Shown: piece after piece, positions 50,549-59,400 of the stretch
Layout: every line of letters starts with the position of its first letter
How positions within the stretch are numbered: the first letter of the stretch is position 1
Assembly (NCBI GenBank): GCA_016124585.1
Contig: WGNL01000034.1
Span: 50,056-114,055 of the forward strand
Direction of reading: 5' to 3'
Length of the DNA stretch: 64,000 nucleotides
From: Bacteroidota bacterium
Lineage (GTDB): Bacteria; Bacteroidota; Bacteroidia; Chitinophagales; Saprospiraceae
Program-made: the position numbers and the translations under genes
Notes under the pieces: model-generated
What the model was told of the DNA's origin: nothing
What the model saw: the letters and a program-made list of their open reading frames with translations, nothing else
The model's database searches: none

Positions 50549-50872
50549 CTAATCCTCGTCTATTTCCAATTTGGCTGCGGCGAGTTCGCTCAGGGCATGT
50601 CGGTCGCCAATTTTTTGAGCTATTTGCATCCCTGCTTTGTAGGTTTCGATGGCTTGTTCGAGGCTAGTTGTTTTTTCTTGAAGTTTCCCCAAGTGGTAGT
50701 AAACGCCCACGTAATCTGGCGATGTTTCCACGATTTTTTGGAAAAAATCCAGCGCCATTTCAGGGTTCCCCAGTTTCTCATGTTCCTTTGCTAGCGCAAA
50801 AAGGAGGAAGGCATCCTCTGGACTTGCCGAAAGGAATTGAAGGAGTTGTTGAAGGCGGGGGGAGTCAGTCAT
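50549..50872 (-). CDS. Small tetratricopeptide-repeat protein
   Basis: 107 residues with two or three TPR-like helical hairpins: ALAKEHEKLGNPEMALDFFQ, VYYHLGKLQEKTTSLEQAIE and IGDRHALSELAAAKLE. Likely a protein-interaction scaffold; no catalytic residues. Short foldback elements lie on both sides, so it may be transcribed from its own weak promoter or cotranscribed with the hydrolase gene. Confidence 0.85.
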   Translation of the reverse strand: MTDSPRLQQLLQFLSASPEDAFLLFALAKEHEKLGNPEMALDFFQKIVETSPDYVGVYYHLGKLQEKTTSLEQAIETYKAGMQIAQKIGDRHALSELAAAKLEIDED

Positions 50873-50878
50873 GGTTTT

Positions 50879-50953
50879 ATTGTTTCATTGTTGAATGGCT
50901 ATATTGTTGTCGAAATACGGGTAACAATTCAACAATACAGCAATTCAACAATT
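50879..50953. repeat. TTGTTGAAT foldback element, copy 1
   Basis: Left arm CATTGTTGAAT...GCTATATTGTTGT, right arm AACAATTCAACAATA with a further CAATTCAACAATT copy. A related element sits at 55343-55420. Copy 1 fills the gap between the TPR start and the Tex stop. Confidence 0.6.
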
Positions 50954-50955
50954 TT

Positions 50956-53079
50956 TTAAGCTAAATCCCTCATTGTCAGGTTAATACGTTTTCTTTTCAA
51001 GTCAACTTCCACCACCCGGACGTTGACTTCCTGGCTGAGGAAAACCACGTCGGCGGGGTTCTTCACGTACTTGTTGGACAGTTGGGAAACGTGCACCAAG
51101 CCGTCTTGTTTTACCCCAATATCCACAAAGGCACCGAAGGCAGTCACGTTGGTGATGATGCCGGGGAGCACCATTCCCACGGTCAAATCCTCCATTGTTC
51201 GGACGTTTGCGAAGGCAAAAGATTTGGCTTCGCCACGGGGGTCTAGGCCCGGTTTTTCCAGTTCCTTCATGATGTCCGTCAGAGTAGGCAGACCCACCGT
51301 TTCCGTGACGTATTTTTTCGGGTCAATTTGGCGACGTACTTCAGCATTGGCGACAAATTCCACCACTGTCACGCCCATGTCCTTGGCCATTTTCTCAACG
51401 ATTGGGTAGCTTTCGGGATGCACGGAGGAGTTGTCCAGCGGATTAGCAGCGCCTCGGATGCGAAGGAAGCCAGCACATTGTTCGAAAGCTTTTTCGCCCA
51501 TCCGGGCCACTTTTTTCAATTGGACACGGCTTTCGAATTCGCCATTTTCGGTGCGGTATTTGACGATGTTCTGCGCCAGCGTAGGCCCAAGCCCCGAGAC
51601 ATAAGTCAACAAATGCTTGCTAGCAGTGTTCAGGTTCACGCCCACCGAATTCACGCAACTTTCCACCGTACGGTCGAGGCTTTCCTTCAGTTTCACTTGG
51701 TTGACATCGTGCTGGTACTGCCCGACGCCGATGTTTTTGGGATCGAGTTTCACCAGTTCCGCCAGCGGGTCCATCAATCGCCGACCAATCGAGACCGCTC
51801 CACGGACGGTTACATCCTTGTCTGGAAATTCCTCCCTCGCCACTTCGGAAGCTGAGTAGATAGATGCCCCCGCCTCGCTCACCATGAAAATACTGACGGG
51901 GTGAGAGAAAATAATGTCCTTGCAGAGGTCCATCGTTTCCCGGCCAGCCGTCCCGTTGCCGATGGCCAAAGCATGAATTCCGTATTTCTCAACGTTGTCC
52001 TGAAGTATTTTACGGGCCATGTATTCATCGGAATTTGGCGGATGCGGATAAATCACCGTGTCATGCACCAAATCGCCGAACTCGTTGATAATCACCACTT
52101 TGCAGCCTGTGCGGAAACCAGGGTCAATACCCATCACCCGAAGTTGGCCGAGGGGCGGTGCGAGCAGCAATTGCCTCAGATTGTCCACAAAAATCTGGAT
52201 GGCAGCCTCGTCGGCTTTTTCTTTGGCTTCATTCCGAAATTCTGTCTCGATGCTAGGTTCTAGTAACCGGTCGTAGCAGTCGTGCAGGGCTTCTTTCACC
52301 TGCTTGGTGGCGTCGCCAGTACCTTTCAGGAATTGCTGCTCCAGACGATAGAGCACTTCTTCGGCATCTGGCGCAATATTGAGTTGAAGAAAGCCCTCGT
52401 CCTCGCCCCGACGCATAGCCAGCAGGCGATGGCTTGGACAGTTTTTGAGTGGTTCCGAAAAAGCAAAATAATCTTGGTATTTGGCGGCTTCCTCTTCCTT
52501 TCCCCTCACCAGTTTGGAGTTGATTTGTGCGCCTTTGCGGAACGCAAAACGTACCTTTTGGCGGGCCTGTTCATCTTCGTTTATCCACTCTGCCATGATG
52601 TCCCGTGCACCTTGCAGGGCTTCTTCCACGGAGGAAACTTGGTCGTTTAAAAAACCTTGCGCTAGGTGGTCGGCGTCCTGCTTTTTTTGCTCAAAAATGA
52701 CCGAAGCGAGCGGTTCAAGCCCTTTTTCACGGGCGATGGTTGCCCGGGTTTTTCTTTTCGGCTTGTAGGGTAAATAAATGTCTTCCAACTCCAATGGGTC
52801 CCAGCATTCCTCGATACGCTTGCGAAGCTCTGGCGTCATTTTTCCTTGTTCCTCGATGGTATGCAGTACGGTTTCCCGGCGCTTGTCGAGTTCAATCAGC
52901 TTTTTAAGCTCTTGTTGGATGTCGGCAAGTTGGACTTCATCGAGGGAGCCGGTGACTTCCTTGCGGTAGCGGGCGATGAAGGGAATGGTGGCACCTTCGG
53001 CCAGTAGGTCAATTGTGCTTTCTACTTTTCGGTGGGGTATATTGAGGGTTTTGGAAATTATTTGCGGATAGGTCGTCAT
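50956..53079 (-). CDS. tex: Tex-family S1 RNA-binding protein
   Basis: 707 residues, standard for Tex. N-terminal helical domain (ATIPFIARYRKEVTG near 30), the YqgF-like fold (VMGIDPGFRTGCKV near 318), helix-hairpin-helix (NTASKHLLTYVSGLG), and a C-terminal S1 domain (VGMVLPGIITNVTAFGAFVDIG ... VHVSQLSNKYVKNPADV). Tex binds RNA and is implicated in transcription-linked RNA handling. Downstream of the ald gene on the same strand, beyond a terminator. Confidence 0.95.
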   Translation of the reverse strand: MTTYPQIISKTLNIPHRKVESTIDLLAEGATIPFIARYRKEVTGSLDEVQLADIQQELKKLIELDKRRETVLHTIEEQGKMTPELRKRIEECWDPLELEDIYLPYKPKRKTRATIAREKGLEPLASVIFEQKKQDADHLAQGFLNDQVSSVEEALQGARDIMAEWINEDEQARQKVRFAFRKGAQINSKLVRGKEEEAAKYQDYFAFSEPLKNCPSHRLLAMRRGEDEGFLQLNIAPDAEEVLYRLEQQFLKGTGDATKQVKEALHDCYDRLLEPSIETEFRNEAKEKADEAAIQIFVDNLRQLLLAPPLGQLRVMGIDPGFRTGCKVVIINEFGDLVHDTVIYPHPPNSDEYMARKILQDNVEKYGIHALAIGNGTAGRETMDLCKDIIFSHPVSIFMVSEAGASIYSASEVAREEFPDKDVTVRGAVSIGRRLMDPLAELVKLDPKNIGVGQYQHDVNQVKLKESLDRTVESCVNSVGVNLNTASKHLLTYVSGLGPTLAQNIVKYRTENGEFESRVQLKKVARMGEKAFEQCAGFLRIRGAANPLDNSSVHPESYPIVEKMAKDMGVTVVEFVANAEVRRQIDPKKYVTETVGLPTLTDIMKELEKPGLDPRGEAKSFAFANVRTMEDLTVGMVLPGIITNVTAFGAFVDIGVKQDGLVHVSQLSNKYVKNPADVVFLSQEVNVRVVEVDLKRKRINLTMRDLA

Positions 53080-53095
53080 AGTTTGTTCAATTGGA

Positions 53096-53125
53096 AAATG
53101 CGCCGGAACGTTTTCCGGCGCATTT
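53096..53125 (-). terminator. Intrinsic terminator of the alanine dehydrogenase gene
   Basis: AAATGCGCCGGAA and TTCCGGCGCATTT form a perfect 13-bp stem around 4 nt, with TTTT following on the minus strand. It lies 34 bp past the stop at 53159. Confidence 0.9.
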
Positions 53126-53158
53126 CAGTCCAGGCTGCACAGCCCGGTGTATTTTTTC

Positions 53159-54274
53159 TTACTTCAAAAACTCGTTCACATCGTGGCATTCCAGACCGAA
53201 TGCTTCCGCCACGCCTTTGTAAACTACTTTCCCATCAATCACATTGAGGCCAAGTTTCAGCGGGTTGCTTTCACGGCAGGCTTGTTTCCAGCCTTTGTTT
53301 GCCAATTGGATGGCGAATGGCAAGGTGGCATTTGTCAATGCAATGGTAGAGGTGTAAGGCACTGCACCCGGCATGTTTGCTACGCAATAGTGAAGTACGT
53401 CATCCACCACATAAACTGGGTTTTCATGGGTGGTCGGCTTGGTAGTTTCAAAGCAACCACCTTGGTCAACGGCTACATCCACCAGTACCGTACCAGGGCG
53501 CATGAGGCTGAGCATATCCCTTGTGATGAGGTTTGGCGCTTTGGCACCTGGCAACAAAACTGCACCCACCACCAAGTCATGGTTGCGAAGCAAACGCCTG
53601 ATATTCAATTCGTTAGAGTACATGGTGTTCACATTGGCCGGCATCACATCAGCGAGATAACGCAGGCGGTTCAAGTTCACATCCATGATGGTCACAGTGG
53701 CACCAAGGCCTGCGGCCATCTTTGCTGCCTGTGTGCCTACGACACCCCCCCCAAGGACCAAAACTTTGGCTGGCTGCACACCTGGTACACCCCCAAGCAG
53801 GATGCCACGGCCACCCATTGGTTTTTCGAGGAATTTTGCACCTTCCTGTACGGCCATCCGACCAGCCACTTCTGACATCGGCACGAGCAAAGGCAAGCTC
53901 CGGTCTGGCATTTCCACTGTTTCATAAGCCAAGCAAACCGACTTGTTTTTAATCATGGCCTTTGTCAATGGTTCATAGGAGGCAAAGTGGAAATAGGTGA
54001 AAACCAATTGGTCTTTGCGGATGAGCTCGTACTCCTGCTCAATCGGCTCTTTCACTTTCATAATCATTTCGCCCATTTCAAAACAGGCTTCTGCGGTATG
54101 GAGGATGCTAGCTCCGGCATCCACGTATTCTTGGTCGAGGAAGCCACTGTTTTCACCAGCCCCTTGTTGAATGTAAACTGTATGCCCATGTTTAGTGAGT
54201 TCCAAAGCGCCACCAGGTGTCAGGGCTACCCGGTTTTCGTTCGTTTTGATTTCGGTTGGTACTGCGATTACCAT
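53159..54274 (-). CDS. ald: Alanine dehydrogenase
   Basis: 371 residues. Starts MVIAVPTEIKTNENRVALTP, with the KVKEP substrate-loop lysine (about 73-77), the glycine-rich NAD-binding LVLGGGVVGTQAAKMA (about 170-185), DVAVDQGGCFETTKPTTHENP and PGAVPYTSTIALTNATLP. It interconverts L-alanine and pyruvate plus ammonia using NAD. Upstream on the minus strand TATCTTTG (54316-54323) provides a -7 promoter element. Confidence 0.97.
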   Translation of the reverse strand: MVIAVPTEIKTNENRVALTPGGALELTKHGHTVYIQQGAGENSGFLDQEYVDAGASILHTAEACFEMGEMIMKVKEPIEQEYELIRKDQLVFTYFHFASYEPLTKAMIKNKSVCLAYETVEMPDRSLPLLVPMSEVAGRMAVQEGAKFLEKPMGGRGILLGGVPGVQPAKVLVLGGGVVGTQAAKMAAGLGATVTIMDVNLNRLRYLADVMPANVNTMYSNELNIRRLLRNHDLVVGAVLLPGAKAPNLITRDMLSLMRPGTVLVDVAVDQGGCFETTKPTTHENPVYVVDDVLHYCVANMPGAVPYTSTIALTNATLPFAIQLANKGWKQACRESNPLKLGLNVIDGKVVYKGVAEAFGLECHDVNEFLK

Positions 54275-54315
54275 AAAATTGGTGTTATTTGATGATGGAA
54301 TGATTTTTAGCGGCG

Positions 54316-54323
54316 CAAAGATA
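54316..54323 (-). promoter_or_regulatory. -7 promoter element TATCTTTG for ald
   Basis: Exact TAnnTTTG on the minus strand, 42 bp upstream of the ald start codon. No clear TTTG at -33. Confidence 0.45.
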
Positions 54324-54394
54324 GTGCAGGGGGGCGCAAGGAGATGCAGGCAGGAAGTTTTTTTTGAAATTGGATAAGCAAGCTAGTAATAGGG

Positions 54395-54424
54395 CAAAAA
54401 AAAGCCCGGGTTTGTCACCCGGGC
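54395..54424 (-). terminator. Intrinsic terminator of mqnD
   Basis: GCCCGGGT and ACCCGGGC form an 8-bp GC-rich stem around TTTGT. The minus strand continues with eight T. It lies 86 bp beyond the mqnD stop, between that gene and ald. Confidence 0.9.
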
Positions 54425-54509
54425 CGAAAAAACGAATCTTACAATTCTTTAACCAAAACTTACACGCTTTATCCTTTTTCAACATTCGTGCCAAAAATTA
54501 GATTTCTTT

Positions 54510-55340
54510 TTAATTTAAAAAAATATCTTCTTTGTAGAGTGGCACGACACCCCTTGCCCTTGCTACATCGAACAGTTTTCCGATTGCTGCCCGACCAGCC
54601 CCTCCAAGATTCTTCGTGTAATCATTTACGTATAATTGAATGTGGTTATTCATCACGGATTCCTCCATTTCCTGCGCATTGGCCTTCACAAACTCGCTGG
54701 AGGCCGTCGGGTGCTCAAAAGCGTAGCGTACGCTGCGCTCCATCACCCGGTTCACTTTCAACTGAATGTCCGCAGGAAGGCTTCTGCGAACTACGATACC
54801 ACCCAGTGGAATCGGCATCCCAGTGGAGGTTTCCCAAAACTCACCCAGGTCAATGATTTTCACCAAGCCTTTTTGCTGGTAGGTGAAACGATTTTCGTGG
54901 ATAATCAAACCAGCATCTACCCGGCTTTCGAGTACGGCATTTTCGATTTCTGAAAAAACAGTTTCCAGTTTCCGAGTTGCAGCGGGAAAAGCTAGGCTGA
55001 GCAGAAAATTGGCGGTAGTCAGCTTTCCGGGAATGGCGATGAGGGCTTTTTCAACTTCCTCGTCAGTCATGGATTGGCGGGCGATGAGCAGCGGCCCGCA
55101 GTTTTTCCCCAAGGCACTTCCCGCATCCAGCAGCACATATTTTTCCAGTAAATAAGCGTAAGCGTGGTAGCTGAGCTTGGTGATGTCCAGTTCACCGAGC
55201 ATTGCCCGGCGGTTAAGTGTTTCCACATCTTCCATGAAAACCTCAAACTCAAGCCCCTCGGTGTCAATGCGGCCATGCAGCATAGCATCAAAGATGTAGG
55301 TGTCATTGGGGCAAGGTGAAAATCCTAGGCTTAGTTTCAT
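54510..55340 (-). CDS. mqnD: 1,4-dihydroxy-6-naphthoate synthase (futalosine pathway)
   Basis: 276 residues. The N-terminus LGFSPCPNDTYIFDAMLHGRID is the signature of MqnD. The periplasmic-binding-protein-like fold continues with DITKLSYHAYAYLLEKYVLL, PGKLTTANFLLSLAFP, and GLIIHENRFTYQQKGL. MqnD converts cyclic dehypoxanthine futalosine to 1,4-dihydroxy-6-naphthoate in menaquinone synthesis, so the organism uses the futalosine route. Other mqn genes are not in the window. A foldback element directly precedes the start. Confidence 0.95.
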   Translation of the reverse strand: MKLSLGFSPCPNDTYIFDAMLHGRIDTEGLEFEVFMEDVETLNRRAMLGELDITKLSYHAYAYLLEKYVLLDAGSALGKNCGPLLIARQSMTDEEVEKALIAIPGKLTTANFLLSLAFPAATRKLETVFSEIENAVLESRVDAGLIIHENRFTYQQKGLVKIIDLGEFWETSTGMPIPLGGIVVRRSLPADIQLKVNRVMERSVRYAFEHPTASSEFVKANAQEMEESVMNNHIQLYVNDYTKNLGGAGRAAIGKLFDVARARGVVPLYKEDIFLN

Positions 55341-55342
55341 TG

Positions 55343-55420
55343 AATTTATTGTTGAATTGTTGGATTGCTATATTGTTGTTTGAGCTGCGATGAACCTAAC
55401 AATTCAACAATAAAACAATC
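55343..55420. repeat. TTGTTGAAT foldback element, copy 2
   Basis: Inverted TTGTTGAATTG and CAATTCAACAA arms; shares GCTATATTGTTGT and AACAATTCAACAATA with copy 1 (50879-50953). It occupies the gap between the divergent mqnD and RluA-like starts and leaves only a few bases for promoters. Confidence 0.6.
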
Positions 55421-55426
55421 TTAGAT

Positions 55427-55434
55427 TACCTTTG
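55427..55434 (+). promoter_or_regulatory. -7 promoter element TACCTTTG of the RluA-like gene
   Basis: Exact TAnnTTTG only 8 bp before the ATG at 55443, so the transcript would be leaderless or nearly so. No TTTG at -33; the upstream position is occupied by the foldback element. Confidence 0.45.
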
Positions 55435-55442
55435 CGGCAATT

Positions 55443-56129
55443 ATGAAAATATTATTCGAAGACAACCATTTGATAGCGGTAAACAAGCCGAACAACGTCC
55501 TGGTTCAAGGCGATGAAACGGGAGATGAAACACTGGCTGACCAAGTCAAACTGTACATAAAGGAAAAGTACAACAAACCTGGCGATGTTTTTTTGGGAAC
55601 CATCCACCGCCTCGACCGCCCTGTGAGTGGAGTGACTATTTTCGCCAGAACGAGCAAAGCGCTTGAACGCATGAACAAAATCTTTGCGGAGCGTGATGTC
55701 AAAAAAACATATTGGGCTATCGTCGGCAAAAGGCCAGAACAGTTTTACGGGCATTTAACGCATTATATCCTGAAAGATTCTTCGAAAAATATCGTGAAGG
55801 CGTACGACTCGATGAGCAACCGGGCGAAAGGTGCCAAACAAGCGGATTTGGACTACGAATTGATTGCTGAAATTGAGGACAATTATTTGTTGAAAGTTGA
55901 CCTTCAAACGGGCCGTTCTCACCAGATTCGGGCACAGTTGGCAAAAATTGGTTGCCCGATAAAAGGCGATGTGAAATACGGTTACCCAAATGCCAATAAA
56001 GACAGCTCTATTCACTTGCACTGTCGGAATATTTCCTTCCAGCATCCGGTTACAAAATTACCAGTGAATATCACTGCTACCGTTCCGAAGGAGCAGGTTT
56101 GGAAAATGTTTCAGGCTATTGAAGGTTGA
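55443..56129 (+). CDS. RluA-family pseudouridine synthase
   Basis: 228 residues. The catalytic motif HRLDRPVSGVTIFART (about 58-73) contains the invariant Asp, and KKTYWAIVGKRP and LQTGRSHQIRAQLAKIGCPIKGD match the RluA-group core. No S4 domain. It isomerises uridine to pseudouridine in rRNA or tRNA; target not predictable. A hairpin (56129-56151, ATAACTGATT/AATCAGTTAT) starts at the last base of its stop codon. Confidence 0.93.
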   Translation: MKILFEDNHLIAVNKPNNVLVQGDETGDETLADQVKLYIKEKYNKPGDVFLGTIHRLDRPVSGVTIFARTSKALERMNKIFAERDVKKTYWAIVGKRPEQFYGHLTHYILKDSSKNIVKAYDSMSNRAKGAKQADLDYELIAEIEDNYLLKVDLQTGRSHQIRAQLAKIGCPIKGDVKYGYPNANKDSSIHLHCRNISFQHPVTKLPVNITATVPKEQVWKMFQAIEG

Positions 56130-56490
56130 TAACTGATTGTTAATCAGTTATTTATGAAGAATTTATAAAAACAAATTATTAATTAGCGAAATCAGGGTAT
56201 GGTGTGTCCAAAATCTTATCGCCTATCTTTGCATCGAAATTTAACTAATACTTACATATTTCTATCTGACAACTTCTAGGAAACTGGCGTTCCAAATTTT
56301 ACTCCTACATTTTCTATCCTAAAAGGGCACCTGGCCCGACCTGAAAGTATTTTAACCAATCTGGATTTTTTCCAAAATTACACAAGCAGACTTCGGTTGG
56401 CATGGATGGTTTTAGTGTTTTGTTTTGTCCATCATGACCTGCCGTCTGAATACGAATCTTATTTAAATTCTTTAACCTAAATCAGGTCCC
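56130..56490 (+). other. Long 5' leader of the HYR-repeat protein
   Basis: 361 bp without a gene. It starts with the hairpin at 56129-56151. A -7 element TATCTTTG occurs at 56224-56231, giving an untranslated leader of about 250 nt. Near its end, ACGAATCTTA and AATTCTTTAACC (56452-56477) resemble a sequence at 54432-54454. No riboswitch recognised. Confidence 0.45.
56224..56231 (+). promoter_or_regulatory. -7 promoter element TATCTTTG
   Basis: Exact TAnnTTTG upstream of the 1371-residue secreted protein. The -33 position at 19 bp reads GGTG, a weak match. Confidence 0.45.
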
Positions 56491-59400
56491 ATGACACGAG
56501 TATTACTCAGTTACATGGTGGCAATGCTATGCTTTGCCTCCTCCTTACTTGCACAGGACACGACGCCACCGACTTTCACGAGTTGTCCCGGCACGGTCAA
56601 CCTCCAACTTGCTCCCGGAGCTTGCGAAACAGTTTACAATTTCAACGTGAATGCAATTGACGACACCCCAGGGTGTACGCCGAATATTGCGCAAACAGAT
56701 GGAACTGGGTACACATCTGGAAGTACTTTTCCAATTGGTACCACGAATTTAACCTTTGTTGCGACTGATTGCAGCGGCAACACTGCGACCTGTAATGTGT
56801 CCATCAATGTCATCGAATATCACCCAGCATCGAACGGGTTGATATGTGATGATAACCTGCATATTTCCATTCCATCAACTTGCGAAATGTGGTTAACACC
56901 AGATGCGGCCTTGGAAGGCAACTATGGTTGTTATGATAATTTCTTTGTCAATGTAGAGAACACGGGTTCCAACTACATTGGCTATTACTATGTTGGTGAA
57001 ACCATCACTTTTTCCGTCACCAATACCCAAACTGGCAATGTCTGCTGGGGTGAGGCATTGATTGAAGACAAATCCGGTCCTTTTATTTCTGGCTGTGTTG
57101 ATGATACAATCAATTGCTTGCAGGACATCCGTCCGATTTCAGAAGGTGGTGATGTATTGGAACCTTCATTTCAGGATTGCAATGATTTTACCGTTCAATA
57201 TATTGATATGGTAACCTTGGGCGAATGCACCGATGATTATTCTGAACAAATCATGCGCATTTGGACGGCTACTGATGAACTCGGTTACCAGAGCACCTGC
57301 ACACAGATGATTACGGTGGCAAGGACTTCACTCCTCAGCCTAAGTCCTGAATGTCCTCCTGAAAAAATTATGGAATGTGTGCCTGGAACCCCACCAAACA
57401 TTCTGCCATCAAACACTGGCTACCCAACAGTCGTGATTGATAGCGTAACTTACGAAATCACGGAAGGCGCCAACGCCGTTTGTAACGTAACAGCTTCTTA
57501 TTCAGATTTGGTCATCCCAAAATGCGGCGTTGGCTTCCGTATTATCCGTACTTGGACCGTGCTTGACTGGTGCCTTCCAGTTGACTTTGTGAACAACCCG
57601 TTCACTTGCGTGCAGTCCATCCAGTACAACGATACCACAGCCCCAGTATTTACGCCTCCTGCAAACATGACCGTTTCGGCAAATTTGCCGGGTTGTCGTG
57701 CCCGTCCGGTCATCCCAGCTGTAAACGTGTCTGATTGTTCCAGCTACTCGGTGGCAATTTTCACTCCTTCTGGCCCAATTTCGGGTAATGGAGGCCAAGT
57801 ACCTGCGCCAGGTCTAACTTTTGGTACACATACCATCACTATCAAGGTAACGGATGCCTGTGGCAATTCTACCTCGCATACTTTCACTATCACTGTTAAT
57901 GATAATACGAAGCCAAACCCAGTTTGCGACCAATTCTCTGTAGTGGCACTGGATGACACAGGGTATGGTTTTGCAAATGCTATTTCCTTCGATAACGGAA
58001 GTACTGACAACTGTTGCATTGATGAGTTCAAGGCAGCTCGTATGACTGATAATTGTGGGATTGCTGATAACCTTCAATTCCGTGACATCGTGGAATTCTG
58101 CTGTTCTGATGTTGGTGCAAATGTACCAGTTAGGCTTCGGGTTTACGACTGCCACGGCAACTACAATGAATGCATGGTGAACGTGGAGGTGCAGGATAAA
58201 TCTGGCCCATCCATTACTTGCCCACCTAACGTGACCTTGGATTGTGGCCAAGATTACACTAACCCAACTTTGGTGGGTACGGTTGAAACTGACCCAGCAC
58301 AAGTTGGTCCATTGGATGGTTTGGCGATGGACAATTGCGGAGCAAACATCATTTTGACTCAATCTGATGATGGAGCTATCACTTGTGGAGGCGGTACGAT
58401 TTATCGCACTTATGCTGCGACTGACCCAGCGGGCACTTTGAGCTTTTGCGTGCAAACCATCACTGTTATCAACAACAACCCATTCACTGGCAATAGCATT
58501 TCATTCCCAGCTGACATTACTTTGAATGGCTGTACAGCACCGACTGACCCAGCAAACACTGGTGTGCCATCTTATCCACCTTCAAATGGTTGCTACAATT
58601 TGGTGCCTGGTTACACTGACCTCGTGTTAGGTGCATCACCAGATGGTTGTCAAAAAATACTCCGGACTTGGACAGTAGTGGATTGGTGCCAGTACGACCC
58701 GAACAACCCAACTGCTGGAGGAAGCTGGACTCATGTTCAGACCATCATCGTGATGGACAACAACCCGCCAACCTTTGCAGCATGCAACAGCCAGACTTTC
58801 TGCAATTTCAAAGCAGATTGCAGCCCACTAGCTCCAGACCTCAGTGTATCTGCAACTGACCTTTGTACGCCAGCCAACCAGATCACCTACACTTGGACGG
58901 TAGACCTCAACGATGACGGAGTCGCTGATCCAGGATGGGTAACCTCCGGCACAGGGCAAAACACAACAAACAATTACCCGGTAGGTACACACCGCATCAG
59001 TTATCAAGCCATTGATGGCTGCGGTAATATCGGCTACTGCAACTTCGTGTTCTCTATTGATGATTGCAAAAAGCCAACGCCGATTTGTGCCAACGGCTTG
59101 GTAGCAGAACTTATGTCAACGGGCATGGTACCAGTGAATGCTGATTTGTACATCGTTGGTTCTACGCAAGACAACTGTACACCACTCAGCGACTTGGCGG
59201 TTTCATTTTCACCAAATATCGCTGACTCCATCATGATTTTCACTTGCGATGACCTCGGTGTCAATCCAGTGCAGATTTGGGTGACGGACGAAGCTGGAAA
59301 TGCCGATTTTTGTGCAACTACCATCGAAGTGCAAGATAACATGGGGGCTTGTGCCTCTCCATTGATTGCGATGAGCGGAACTATCGCCAACGAGACCAAC

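Noticed and set aside
50881..50964. Tiny gene in the TTGTTGAAT element
   Set aside because: Apparent peptide results from simple repeats in the foldback.
53147..53875. Plus-strand frame of 242 residues opposite ald
   Set aside because: Antisense shadow; His-rich composition mirrors the ald codons.
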